Source of the DNA: Deltaproteobacteria bacterium
GTDB lineage: Bacteria > Desulfobacterota > Desulfarculia > Adiutricales > Adiutricaceae
Assembly (NCBI GenBank): GCA_031264185.1
Contig: JAISEL010000087.1
Location: 1 to 64,000, forward strand
Direction: 5' to 3'
Length of the DNA stretch: 64,000 nucleotides
Shown: positions 1-9,169 of the stretch, one piece after another
Layout: every line of letters starts with the position of its first letter
Position numbering within the stretch: the stretch's first letter is position 1
Notes under the pieces: model-generated
What the model was told of the DNA's origin: nothing
Database searches by the model: none
The model's input: the letters and a program-made list of their open reading frames with translations, nothing else
Translations under genes and position numbers: made by a program

Positions 1-1
1 C

Positions 2-160
2 AAGCTAATAAGACATATTGACAATATTAAATGCTTCTTTAACGCTGATGATGAAGTATTTATAAAGGAAGTTTTAGCTTCACAGAACGAAATTTTTAAA
101 TCATTTAATATAACACCACCTAATACTGAAAATTTACTTGAATTAGTAAAATTATTGTGA
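2..160 (+). CDS. 3' end of an unrecognised protein (partial)
   Basis: An open frame enters from the left edge and stops at TGA 158-160, giving 52 C-terminal residues ending in ENLLELVKLL. It is AT-rich, lysine- and asparagine-rich and looks helical. The visible piece has no motif I can name and does not match the C-terminus of the AAA-ATPase family found elsewhere in the window. The next bases decay into an AT-rich gap and an insertion-sequence relic, so the gene sits at the edge of an accessory patch. It could be the tail of a longer accessory protein or a pseudogene end. Confidence 0.45.
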   Translation, partial: KLIRHIDNIKCFFNADDEVFIKEVLASQNEIFKSFNITPPNTENLLELVKLL

Positions 161-492
161 TTAATATCCGAATATCATCGGGTAAAAAATGAGCGGGATT
201 TCAGGTTATATTTATTTAAACTTTTTTTAGACTTAATCGCATCAAATTTGTGCATAGCAGCATAGTTAGTCCAGAGATAAAAATAATCAGGCCATGACCA
301 TCATAATCAGGTGATGTCGGTTTTTAGTTGATATATGGCTAACAAACTAGTAGTACCCTTAATTTAGGGGGCGGATAGTGATACCGGCGGCCATGGCTGG
401 GCGTGGCAGGAACATATATTGTTTTTCTTTTTTTATTATCAAAAATTTTACTTGAGTTTGAATGCGGCCGTATAAAATTATAAAAAATATAT
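161..492. other. AT-rich gap, no gene seen
   Basis: No supported coding frame. The only structure is a short imperfect direct repeat (AATCAGG...CATCATAATCAGGTGATG) near 285-320. It separates the partial gene at the left edge from the transposase relic. Confidence 0.4.
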
Positions 493-1559
493 TTAATTAT
501 GAGAATGCTGTAATACCGTTTCTACTACAGGTTTTGAACTAATCCTCTCAGAGTTTCGTGCCGTGGTAATATTTATAGCCATTCTTGCGTTTAAAAACTT
601 AGTTGATTTTGCAAATTTAGGTGATTTACAAGTTAAATAGTCATCCAAATTGCGCACTAATTCAAATTGTATATTTCTATGTAAGCAATATTTATTTCTT
701 ATTTGGAGAATTGGCAAAAATTGAATCAATATTTTTAGGATCGCCAAAGACAACTTTAGTCTCCATTTTAAAATTTTACTTTCTTTACGTGTCTTATGTA
801 CTGTGGCATACATTAAATACGGGTCTAATGCAACTAAAGGATTCTTGGGTCTGCCTCGCTTTCCAGTCAATGGAACTGGAACAACAGTATGAAATCTTTC
901 AGAAAAGCCGTGGCGTAATGAGTCAGCTCATCCGAGACGAATAGAGGCATAGTTGTTTGCAATCCTGCCAGCTATGTCATTAACAAAACTAGTGGCGGCC
1001 CCAATCAAATAACTTATTATCAAGCTGGAGGGAGTGTCAATCGCGGTCCACAAATCCAGACTCTCCCGAGTTTTAATTCTTCTTCAGTGTTTTCTTCCGT
1101 AAAAACCTTCGGAGTCTGAGTCGTCTTAAGAAGATTCATCTCTTTCTTTTTTTTTACAAAAGACCAAAGTTCGTCCAGGCACCTCCGGTCAGCGGCAGAG
1201 ATCTTAGCAGCCCATCAAGAACCTTGGCGCAATGAACCCCGATTCGAGGAATGACATAGTTTACCGGCCGTGTCCTTATCCATCATGTTCAGCAATCTTG
1301 CCGCAGCGCGGACACCGACTCCCTCGGCAGCGTGGTGAATGATGCTTTGTATCGTTTCCGCTGGAAGGTGAACTCCATAGATAGAAAGCTGTCCCGAGCC
1401 GCCGCAAATCGTTTTCCGCAGATGCGGCAATACAGAAGAGGCCGCTGTTCTTTGCCATAAGCGCCAGGACCGCTATGCTGCCCTGTTGTTTGAGCCCGAA
1501 TTTTTAGCATTCGCTTCGGACAAGAGAATCCCGTCCGGATTGATGTCAAATTCAGCCAT
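493..1559 (-). pseudogene. IS1-like transposase, heavily frameshifted relic
   Basis: On the minus strand a start at 1559 reads MAEFDINPDG, and a neighbouring frame gives LYCRICGKRF, the second half of the InsA-type zinc-ribbon. The segment around 1215-1430 carries the helix-turn-helix part (HHAAEGVGVRAAARLL). The segment around 493-870 carries TGKRGRPK and HKTRKESKI, then, after a frame change, KMETKVVFGDPKNI, and finally YLTCKSPKFAKSTKFLNAR, the conserved C-terminal IS1 signature. These blocks are colinear with the better-preserved copy at 55.8-56.9 kb but lie in at least three frames with internal stops, so no functional protein can be made. The C-terminal 80 bp is duplicated at 25.7 kb. 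Confidence 0.8.
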
Positions 1560-1634
1560 AACCGACCCCAAGACCAACTGATGGGCTACTATAACCGAGA
1601 ACTCTATGTCAATTAAAACCCGACATCAACCAAT

Positions 1635-1735
1635 TTTGACGGCCTCGCAAAAAGTCCGTTTTTAGAAAAATGTATTTATATCTACTTGATATCGTTATAT
1701 TTTTAAACTCGACTTCCAGAAAAAAGGTTTTTTGT
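1635..1735 (+). repeat. Miniature repeat family 2, copy 1 (right end lost)
   Basis: Begins TTTGACGGCCTCGCAAAAAG and runs through TTAGAAAAATGTATTTATA and ACTCGACTTCCAGAAAAAA. It matches copies at 2090-2206 (inverted) and 19628-19739 but breaks off before the right terminal repeat. A detached end, GATGCCTTCGCAAA, follows at 1741, suggesting a second, mostly deleted copy. Confidence 0.65.
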
Positions 1736-2089
1736 ATTCTGATGCCTTCGCAAACTGCCATGAGGCCAGTGCTTCACCCCCGAGTCATGAATCAGGCCAT
1801 TGGCAACGAACGACTCGGCACACCAACATACGGTTGGGTTGGTAAAAAATGCCAAAAATATAACATGTTGTCTGAGTCACGGTGAAAAATAATAATGAAA
1901 TAGTGAAAAATAATAATGAAATTATTAATAATAAAATAAATTTTTTGATAAATTTATAATTATTTACAGTTATTAATATATTATAAATGATATATTAGAC
2001 CTTTATTATGACAAATACCATATAAAACAAATATTTGATACTGCTAAAAACATGGCAATCTATTGCCATTACGTGCTCATTCTAAAGAA

Positions 2090-2206
2090 GATGCCTTCGC
2101 AAAAACCACTTTTTTCCAGAAGTTGAGTTAAACAATATAATGATATCACATAGTTATAAATGCACTTTTCTAAAAAAGAAAAGAGACTTTTTGCGAGGCC
2201 GTCAAA
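2090..2206 (-). repeat. Miniature repeat family 2, copy 2 (complete)
   Basis: A 117-bp element starting GATGCCTTCGCAAAAA and ending TTTTTGCGAGGCCGTCAAA. The two ends form an imperfect terminal inverted repeat (GAtGCCTtCGCAAAAA against GACGGCCTCGCAAAAA). It is inverted relative to copy 1 and copy 3. It has no coding capacity, so it looks like a non-autonomous MITE-type element. Confidence 0.7.
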
Positions 2207-2765
2207 GAAGCTCTTTAAGGGGATCTATTATTATCTTTTTTGTCAACTATAGTTCATATGCTTATAAACAACAGATTAGCAAAATCGAAAGAGTGCATTC
2301 CTGGCACTTTTCATAATTTGTCAAGATTGCATGTTAAAGTGTTAAAGTAATCCAGAAGGCGTTAAAGTAATTCAGGCACATCTTCCTTCGCATTGCAAAA
2401 TAATTAAAACCCTGGGGCTTGAGTTGCCATTCATTGTGCAGTCATGTCTTCGGAAAAAGCTAAAACCCTGAAGTCTGAGATAAAACGAAACAAACTAAAG
2501 GTCGCCCTTAAAGGCAGTGTCGCTGCAAACACAAATTTTAAGATAACTTGCAAAATTTGTTTGACCATTGGTAAATAAGAAAACAGACATCTAAGGCAGC
2601 AAAAAATATAATACAAACTAACAGATGCATTTCATCATATAGTTAATATAATTTATTGTCTATTAATTTAACATATTCTGATTAAAATAATTAAGTAGAT
2701 ATAATTATGATAAAAATAATAAAAAAGCAGGTGCAGCGCCAAAAATTCAGGGACTTACGGTTAAA
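2207..2765. other. Non-coding gap with short tandem motif
   Basis: AT-rich sequence with no supported gene. Around 2331-2380 GTTAAAGTAATYCAG occurs twice in near-tandem, next to a shorter GTTAAAGTG. Short open frames on both strands lack ribosome-binding sites and recognisable motifs. Confidence 0.4.
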
Positions 2766-2767
2766 CA

Positions 2768-2790
2768 ATAAAACCGCCCTAAGGCGGCCT
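2768..2790 (-). terminator. Rho-independent terminator of the tolB operon
   Basis: Read on the minus strand, CCGCC-TTAG-GGCGG forms a five-pair GC stem with a four-base loop, followed at once by TTTTATTG. It lies about 30 bases beyond the tolB stop codon, where the end of the envelope operon is expected. Confidence 0.8.
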
Positions 2791-2819
2791 TATTGGACTG
2801 AAAAAGTCTGTGTGAATAT

Positions 2820-4148
2820 CTACTGCAACGGCGGCATAGTCGGGCTCCAGGACGGCAGAGTCTGATTGCCCGGCAGCAAAGCGGACAGGGTCTGCTGACG
2901 GTCACCGTTGGCGGCCATTATATAAAGCTGCTCCCTGCCTCCTCTGGTGCTGGAAAAAACAATCATCCTGCCGTCAGGCGAAAAACTGGGATGAAGATTG
3001 CGTCCCTGACCACTTGTCAGTTGCCTGTAGCCGGACCCATCTGGATTAATGACCGCTATGTCCCGCTCTCCGATCACGTAGGCAATCTTATCGCCCTTGG
3101 GGGACCAGGCCGGATCAGTGCTTTTGCCTCCGGGCGAAAGCCGAATTCCGGGACTGCCCATGGAAGGGGCCACATAAATACCTGGCGCTCCGCCCTGGTC
3201 GGAGACATAAGCCATACGTCCGTCCGGGGCAAAAGTAGGCGATATCTCAATACCGCCGCCTCTGGTAACCACCCGGGGAGTACGGCCCTCAAAGACAGCA
3301 ATGTTGGTGCTCGTCCGGCCGGACAGTCCGGCCACTACGGCCCCGGAGGGCGAAAAAGCCGGAGCGATGACCGGTTCGCCGCTATAGATGACCCGGCCGT
3401 TGACTAAAAGCTCCCATTTTTTGCCGTTGCGGTGGATCCAGGCCGTCTTGTCGCCCGGTCCCAAAGTCGGCTGAGAAGAAGGGCCGCCTCGGTAACCGGC
3501 CAGAGAAGTAGCCTCATCGCTGCCCAATTCGGTCAGCATGACCGATTTTTCCTGCCGGGAACCGGAGACGTAAATAATTTTAGAGCCAAAGACACCCGGC
3601 ACCCCGGTGATGGCCAGAATAACTTCGTTGGTGAACCGGTTGATCATGGCCCGGCCGTCTTTGACGTTGCCGGAAAGCCTTTTGGCCAGCATTTGCTGGC
3701 CGGAGGAAACATTAAAAAGCCTTAACTCCAAAGTGAGTCTGGAACCGGAAATATCGGCTGCGCCTTTAATAACGAAGTGAGCCCCGACCTGAGCCCACGG
3801 ACCGTATTCAATGGGCGGTCCTTCGGATAATCCGGCCCTGGCGTTAGGCTCAATTGAGGCTCTGGGATCGACTAGCCTGAATAAACCGGTCATGTCCAGA
3901 TTGGTTGTTAAGCGGCGATTTAAGTTAGGGGCCTCGCCTCCGGCTCGCTCCAGACCTCTGGAGGCCAGAAAATCGGCCACCACAATATTGAACAGGTTCA
4001 TGGTTCCGCTTAGATCAACCGGAATAACCACACTTGGATTTTGATATTCCAGACCCTGCCCGCTCTGGGCCTTGATTTCATTGGCCGCGAATATGCTTAT
4101 GGCCAAAATACCCGCAGCCAAAGCTAAAAACGTAAGTTTAAATTTCAT
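2820..4148 (-). CDS. tolB: Tol-Pal system beta-propeller protein TolB
   Basis: Periplasmic protein of the Tol-Pal complex, which links the outer membrane lipoprotein Pal to the inner-membrane TolQRA machine during envelope constriction. The 442-residue product has a signal peptide at about 1-27 (LTFLALAAGILAISIFA, cleavage near KAQ). An N-terminal TolB domain follows at about 35-170, then a C-terminal six-bladed propeller carrying repeats such as SPTFAPDGRMAYVSDQGG, DPAWSPKGDKIAYV and HPSFSPDGRMIVFSSTRGG. Length fits the family. A GAGG ribosome-binding site precedes ATG 4148. It lies 58 bases after bamA as last gene of the operon; no tolQRA or pal is in the window. Confidence 0.95.
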   Translation of the reverse strand: MKFKLTFLALAAGILAISIFAANEIKAQSGQGLEYQNPSVVIPVDLSGTMNLFNIVVADFLASRGLERAGGEAPNLNRRLTTNLDMTGLFRLVDPRASIEPNARAGLSEGPPIEYGPWAQVGAHFVIKGAADISGSRLTLELRLFNVSSGQQMLAKRLSGNVKDGRAMINRFTNEVILAITGVPGVFGSKIIYVSGSRQEKSVMLTELGSDEATSLAGYRGGPSSQPTLGPGDKTAWIHRNGKKWELLVNGRVIYSGEPVIAPAFSPSGAVVAGLSGRTSTNIAVFEGRTPRVVTRGGGIEISPTFAPDGRMAYVSDQGGAPGIYVAPSMGSPGIRLSPGGKSTDPAWSPKGDKIAYVIGERDIAVINPDGSGYRQLTSGQGRNLHPSFSPDGRMIVFSSTRGGREQLYIMAANGDRQQTLSALLPGNQTLPSWSPTMPPLQ

Positions 4149-4206
4149 CTGTATAATTCCTCAAAAAACAGGCTCTCCGCAATAAAAACTTGACTCAGGC
4201 CAAAGA

Positions 4207-6876
4207 CTAGAACATAGCTCCCATGGTAAATTCCCACCGGCCGGCCGCCTCACCCGGGTCGGGATCAAGAGCCCGGCCGTACTCAATACGCAAAGGACCC
4301 ATGGGAGAAAGGTACCTCAGGCCCCCTCCGTAACTGCGCTTTAAGTTGGAGAAACTGTAGTTTTCGTCTTTGGACCAGACATTGCCCATATCGTAGAAGG
4401 CCACTCCGAATAAACCGGAATCTTTTATTAAAGGAAAAGTCAGTTCAAAGTTCATGACCATCATCTTTTCGCCGCCGATATTCTCTTTGGTCTGAGGATC
4501 TTTAGGCGAAACCGTGTACCAGTCGTAACCGCGAATGGAGTTAATGCCGCCCAGCATATACTTTTCATAAACAGGCAGACCGTCGCGTTTGCTTTCTTTG
4601 GCGTAACCGGCCTCAATGTGGCCCATAACAGCCATACCGTCCATAATAGGCACCGGCAGCCAGTGAGCATATTCCACCTCGTAGCGGTTAAAGCTGGTAT
4701 CGCCGCCCAATAAGCCGGTGGCAATAGTATAACCGATCCTGGCCGTCGAGCCGGAGGTGGGTTGGAAAAAGTGGTTACGGGTATCCCGGCGCAGAGCCAC
4801 GGTAAAAGTACTGTTGACCGAATTGCCGAGCATTGATCGTAAATAAGCCGACGAGGAGATACCGACGTCGCTGATTTCCACCTGTTCCCACGAGTAGGTG
4901 CCGGTTAAATAAAATCTCTCAAAGACCGGATAGCCGGCCCTGACGGCCGCGCCTTTGGAATCTTTGCGGTAGTAATCGTAGTTATTGTAGTACTTGAAAA
5001 GATCCAGACCCATCATGAGAGGTTTGTCGCCCACCCAGGGATCGGTAAATGAGAAATTAAAGTAGTTGGATTCGCTGCCGATGTTAGCTTCAACAGCCAC
5101 CCGCCGACCGTAGCCGAAAAGGTTGTCCTGAGTCAGACGGATCGTGCCGAAGATACTGTTGTAGTTACTGTAACCGGCGCCAATCTGAAACGAGCCGGTC
5201 GGTCTTTCTTTGACTTCCACCCGCAGATTCATCATGTCGTCTTTGTCCGAGGGGCTGGGCACTAAGTTGATGTCCTCGAAAAAGGAACTGCGCATGAGAT
5301 TGCTCTGGCTGTCCTTAAGTTTGGTGTTGCTGGTCAGATCGCCTTCGGAAAATTCCAGATGGCGCCTGATTACTTTGTCTCTGGTTTTGTCGTTACCGAC
5401 AATGGTAATCCGGTCATAGTAAACCAGGTTTTTAGGCATGACGCTTAAAGCCACGCCTAAGACATTTTTTTCGTCAGGTTCGCCGAAGACGGCGTCCACT
5501 TCGTTATGGGCATAACCCTTGTCGGCATAGTAGTTTTTTACCCGGTTGATGTCTTCCTGAAGCATTTCCCGGTTAAACCACTTCTCTTTCCTTAATTCCA
5601 CCAGCTTCATGATCTCTTTGGGATCGTCGTCTTCCAGCAGATCGCCGGTCAGAGTAACTTCGCCCACCTGGAAACGGGCCCCCTCATTGATAGGGAAAGT
5701 GACTACAAAGCCGTCCGAACCTTCCTGGGATTCAATATTCGGTTCCCCGACTCTGGCCAGTAAAAAGCCGTTATTGTGGTAGAACTGGGTCAGGGTCTGG
5801 GCGTCGTTGGCCAGTTTGTCACGGTCCAGTTTACCGGAGCCGGTCAGCCAGGAAGTTAAAAAGAAGCGGTTTTTGCTGCTGATCTGGCGTTTTAAAGTCC
5901 AGTTGGAGAAAAAGTCATTACCCTCAAACTTAATTGTCCGGATAAAAAGTTTGCCGCCCTCAATAATCTGAAAGACCAGTTTAGCCTTGCCTTCGTCGCC
6001 TGGCTGAAGATCGTACGTCACCTGGGCCATGGGATAGCCTTTATCGGAGTAGAACTTCTGAATATTGGAGACTGCCGTGGCTAACCGGTCGTCGGTGGCC
6101 AGATCTAAAACTTTCAGGCCGACTATTTCCTCTAAATCTTCGGCGTCGAACTTGGAATTGCCCTGATAAGTAATAGAGCCTATCTGGGGTCTTTCGGTGA
6201 CCACGAACGTAACCGCCTTTCCGCCGGGCACATCGCTGACTGTCACGGAGACATCCTCAAAATAGCCCATAGAGTGCAGACGGCGGATATCCGAGGCCGC
6301 TTTGTTTTCGTTATAAGTTCCGCCTTTCCTGATTCTTAAGGAATTCAAGATAGCCTCGTTTTCCACCAGACCGCTGCCGGTTATGGCCACCGAAACTACC
6401 CTGGCCCCGCCGCCGAATAGATGGTCGGTGACCATCAAAACAAGACGTTCCGCCGTCTGGGGCAGGTTTTCCGAAGCGGCCGAAGAGACGCTCATGCGCT
6501 GTGAGCCCTGCAATCCTGCAGTCAGAGGCTGAAGCTGACCTGTCAGGGTAAAGGAGGTCCCCGAACGAGTCAGGCTGGGCCAGAAAAGGAAATCCGCTCC
6601 CAATTGCTTGGCCTGGGCCGTCACGGCGCTTTCACCCTGGCTCAAGGTTTGAGCCCCCATAGCCAGAGGTTGAAATCCCTGGGCCTGAAAAGACGAAACC
6701 GTCAGCTCCAGAAGCCCCCGGCTGATGTTAGAAAGCTGTTCCAGTTGGGTTCCGGTCACCCCGACCACCTGGTAAGGAGCCACGGCGATCTTCTGTCCGG
6801 TCTGTCCCCAAGCCTGGACCGACAATAGCAGCGTCAGACAGCCGGCTACCAGGAGGACAAGCGGTTTATTGGGCAT
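4207..6876 (-). CDS. bamA: Outer membrane protein assembly factor BamA
   Basis: Essential Omp85 protein that folds beta-barrels into the outer membrane. The 889-residue product has a signal peptide (1-24). An extra domain follows at about 28-150 (KIAVAPYQVVG, LGADFLFWPSLTRSGTSFTL), resembling TolB-N or lipoprotein-type alpha/beta folds. Five POTRA repeats then run from ARVVSVAITG at residue 159 to about 565, and a 16-strand barrel from about 570. The barrel contains the conserved SIRGYDW (VRGF/Y-box) and ends in FTMGAMF, with a terminal Phe as in the beta-signal. Canonical enterobacterial BamA is about 800 residues without the extra domain. It lies between lolD and tolB. Confidence 0.95.
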   Translation of the reverse strand: MPNKPLVLLVAGCLTLLLSVQAWGQTGQKIAVAPYQVVGVTGTQLEQLSNISRGLLELTVSSFQAQGFQPLAMGAQTLSQGESAVTAQAKQLGADFLFWPSLTRSGTSFTLTGQLQPLTAGLQGSQRMSVSSAASENLPQTAERLVLMVTDHLFGGGARVVSVAITGSGLVENEAILNSLRIRKGGTYNENKAASDIRRLHSMGYFEDVSVTVSDVPGGKAVTFVVTERPQIGSITYQGNSKFDAEDLEEIVGLKVLDLATDDRLATAVSNIQKFYSDKGYPMAQVTYDLQPGDEGKAKLVFQIIEGGKLFIRTIKFEGNDFFSNWTLKRQISSKNRFFLTSWLTGSGKLDRDKLANDAQTLTQFYHNNGFLLARVGEPNIESQEGSDGFVVTFPINEGARFQVGEVTLTGDLLEDDDPKEIMKLVELRKEKWFNREMLQEDINRVKNYYADKGYAHNEVDAVFGEPDEKNVLGVALSVMPKNLVYYDRITIVGNDKTRDKVIRRHLEFSEGDLTSNTKLKDSQSNLMRSSFFEDINLVPSPSDKDDMMNLRVEVKERPTGSFQIGAGYSNYNSIFGTIRLTQDNLFGYGRRVAVEANIGSESNYFNFSFTDPWVGDKPLMMGLDLFKYYNNYDYYRKDSKGAAVRAGYPVFERFYLTGTYSWEQVEISDVGISSSAYLRSMLGNSVNSTFTVALRRDTRNHFFQPTSGSTARIGYTIATGLLGGDTSFNRYEVEYAHWLPVPIMDGMAVMGHIEAGYAKESKRDGLPVYEKYMLGGINSIRGYDWYTVSPKDPQTKENIGGEKMMVMNFELTFPLIKDSGLFGVAFYDMGNVWSKDENYSFSNLKRSYGGGLRYLSPMGPLRIEYGRALDPDPGEAAGRWEFTMGAMF

Positions 6877-7018
6877 TTTATTTTCTCCAGGTCCAGATAA
6901 TGACTAATCAAACAGATATATAGTCTTAAAGGGTATTTGTAAAGACTTTTTTCCTAAAACTGATTTTCTAATTCTACTTTTTAATACAAACTTTTCCGTC
7001 AGTCAACCCAAAAAAGCC

Positions 7019-7744
7019 TCAGCCCGACCAGGGCCTTAGCTGTCCGTCAAAAAGTTCCAGCCGCCTTTTCATCTGCCGGGCTAAATCGGCGTTGTGGGTG
7101 ACGACCACAGTGCTCATTTTCCTTTCAGTCACCAACTGACTGATGAGATCATTAACCAGAGCCGCATTCTGGGCGTCTAAATTGCCGGTCGGTTCATCGG
7201 CCAGTAATATTTTTGGCGACATAACCAAAGCCCGGGCCAGCGCCACTCTTTGCTGCTCCCCGCCGGACAGAGCTCCGGGCCGGTGTTTCTGTCTGGAGCC
7301 CAAGCCGACTCTCAAAAGAAGCGGTTCGGCCAGCTCCCCTGCCTCCCTGGACGTCATCCCGGCCAGAAGAGCCGGCATGGAAACATTTTCCAAAGCGTCA
7401 AACTCGGGCAGTAAATGATGGTACTGAAAAACAAACCCCACTTCTTTGGCCCGCCAGTGGGCCAGAGCGGCTTCGTTTAATTTGAAAATATCCCGGCCTC
7501 TGGACAGGACCCGGCCGCCGGTCGGCTTATCCAGACCGCCCAGTAAATACAAAAGCGTTGATTTACCGGAACCCGAAGCCCCTAATATAGCCAGAGACTG
7601 ACCTTCTTCCACGGTTAAATTAAGACCGTTCAGGATAGTCAGAACTTCCCCGCCCCCGGAAAAACTTTTCTTCAAGTCTTTAGCCGCCAGACAAGGTTCA
7701 TTAGCCTCAGCCGGGGAAACCGGGACCGTGAGCCTTTTATTCAT
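7019..7744 (-). CDS. lolD: Lipoprotein-releasing ABC transporter ATPase LolD
   Basis: ATPase that powers extraction of lipoproteins from the inner membrane to the LolA carrier. Its 241 residues show Walker A GASGSGKST, the Q-loop FVFQYHHLLPEFDALENV, the signature LSGGEQQRVALARAL, Walker B ILLADEPTGNLD and the H-loop VVVTHN. The Q-loop spacing and the LPEF motif are typical of LolD and MacB-type ATPases. The start codon overlaps the end of the lolC-type permease gene by 8 bases, so the two are translationally coupled, as expected for subunits of one complex. Confidence 0.95.
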   Translation of the reverse strand: MNKRLTVPVSPAEANEPCLAAKDLKKSFSGGGEVLTILNGLNLTVEEGQSLAILGASGSGKSTLLYLLGGLDKPTGGRVLSRGRDIFKLNEAALAHWRAKEVGFVFQYHHLLPEFDALENVSMPALLAGMTSREAGELAEPLLLRVGLGSRQKHRPGALSGGEQQRVALARALVMSPKILLADEPTGNLDAQNAALVNDLISQLVTERKMSTVVVTHNADLARQMKRRLELFDGQLRPWSG

Positions 7745-9158
7745 AACGGATCGCCTCCACGGGATCGAAACCGGCCGCCTGCTTGGCCGGATAGACTGTG
7801 GCCAGATAACTTATGAGCATGGAGACCACAGTGATAGCCGCCACCTGAGGCCATCTCAGCTCCACCGGCAGGGTGTTTGTCAGGTAGATCTCCGGGGGCA
7901 GAGAAATAAATTCATAGCGTTCCAGAATTAAGCACAGGCTGACCCCGACAATGAGGCCGCCTAAGGTGCCCACTGCGCCGACTAACAGGCCCTGGAGAGT
8001 GAAAATCTTGCGGATCTGCCGGGAAGTGGCCCCCATGGCCTTTAATATGGCAATGTCGCGGGTCTTTTCCGTGACCATCATGATGAGAGTTGAGGCGATA
8101 TTAAAGGCCGCCACCAGAATTATCAGGGTCAGACAGACAAACATGGCCGCCTGTTCCAGCTTCAAGGCTGAAAAAAGGCTTAAATTCATCTGCATCCAGT
8201 CCCGGCCCCAATAATCGGGGCCTAAAACATCAATAATGGCCTGATGTATCCGGTCGGCCCGGTAAATATCATCCACCTTAACTTCGATAAACGAGACTTC
8301 GCCCGGTTTGAGGCCCAGAATACTTTGGGCTTCGTCTATGGTCGTAAAGGCCAGTTTGGAGTCATAGTCGTAATAATTGGCCTGAAAAGTCCCGGCAACT
8401 TTAAAAAAACGGGTCAGAGGCGACCTCTGGCCAATGGGCGTAACTCGTCCGAAAGGCGAGATAACCCGGACCGGCGACAGAACCCCGACCCCTAAAATAT
8501 AACCCAGTTCCCGGCCGACAAGAATGGGCCGCTCAGGTTCTTCCTCTTCGCCCCCGGCCTGGGTTTCGGATTCCAGGCCTGCTTCTGAGGACAGCAAGCC
8601 TTCGGATAGCCCCTCAGAACTTCCGGCAGCCTCAGGTCCGGCCTGGGGTCCGACTTCCGGCGGATCTTCAGGCAGATACTCTTCTTCAGCCTCGTCTTCC
8701 CCAAAACTGGGGTAAGGAGTCTTCATGGGCCTCTGGGTCAGATTGGCTACACCTTCTGGCGACATATTTAATGGATCAAAAAAGCCGCCGGACACAGAAG
8801 CCGCCGGATCCAAGCCGATTAAAACGATGCCGCTGGCCCCGGAACCGCCCGAGACCATGACCTGACCCTGAATAAAAGGCAAAGCTGAACGCACTCCGGG
8901 CACAGTTTTAATGGCTCTGGTCACCTCTTCCCAGTCAGTTATATTGGCCCCTGACCTGTAGACAGAAACATGGGCCGAAAGACCTAAGAGCTTATTTTTC
9001 AAATTCGTCTCAAAACCGTCCAAAACAGCCAGGACAACAATTAAAGCCGCCACCCCCAGACCTACGCCGCCGACGGCCAGAACCGAGATCAGGGAGACCA
9101 GGCTGTTGCGCCTCTTGGCTTTTAAAAACCTGACCGCGATGGATTGTTCAATGCCCAC
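7737..9158 (-). CDS. lolC: Lipoprotein-releasing permease LolC/LolE
   Basis: Inner-membrane permease of the Lol complex; only one permease gene is present, so it may act as a homodimer. The 473 residues show the LolCE layout: an N-terminal cytoplasmic start (SIAVRFLKAKRRNSLVSLIS), a first membrane helix at about 20-47, a large periplasmic domain, and three C-terminal helices containing MMVTEKTRDIAILKAMGAT and PAKQAAGFDPVEAIRYE. Unusually, about 60 residues within the periplasmic domain (148-211) are a low-complexity Glu/Pro/Gly/Ser stretch (GEDEAEEEYLPEDPPEVG onward). The gene starts 11 bases downstream of lysS. Confidence 0.93.
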   Translation of the reverse strand: MGIEQSIAVRFLKAKRRNSLVSLISVLAVGGVGLGVAALIVVLAVLDGFETNLKNKLLGLSAHVSVYRSGANITDWEEVTRAIKTVPGVRSALPFIQGQVMVSGGSGASGIVLIGLDPAASVSGGFFDPLNMSPEGVANLTQRPMKTPYPSFGEDEAEEEYLPEDPPEVGPQAGPEAAGSSEGLSEGLLSSEAGLESETQAGGEEEEPERPILVGRELGYILGVGVLSPVRVISPFGRVTPIGQRSPLTRFFKVAGTFQANYYDYDSKLAFTTIDEAQSILGLKPGEVSFIEVKVDDIYRADRIHQAIIDVLGPDYWGRDWMQMNLSLFSALKLEQAAMFVCLTLIILVAAFNIASTLIMMVTEKTRDIAILKAMGATSRQIRKIFTLQGLLVGAVGTLGGLIVGVSLCLILERYEFISLPPEIYLTNTLPVELRWPQVAAITVVSMLISYLATVYPAKQAAGFDPVEAIRYE

Positions 9159-9169
9159 AAAACGGCCTG

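Noticed and set aside
2991-3725. Plus-strand open frames antisense to tolB
   Set aside because: They are reverse-strand shadows of a well-conserved gene with strong codon periodicity on the other strand.
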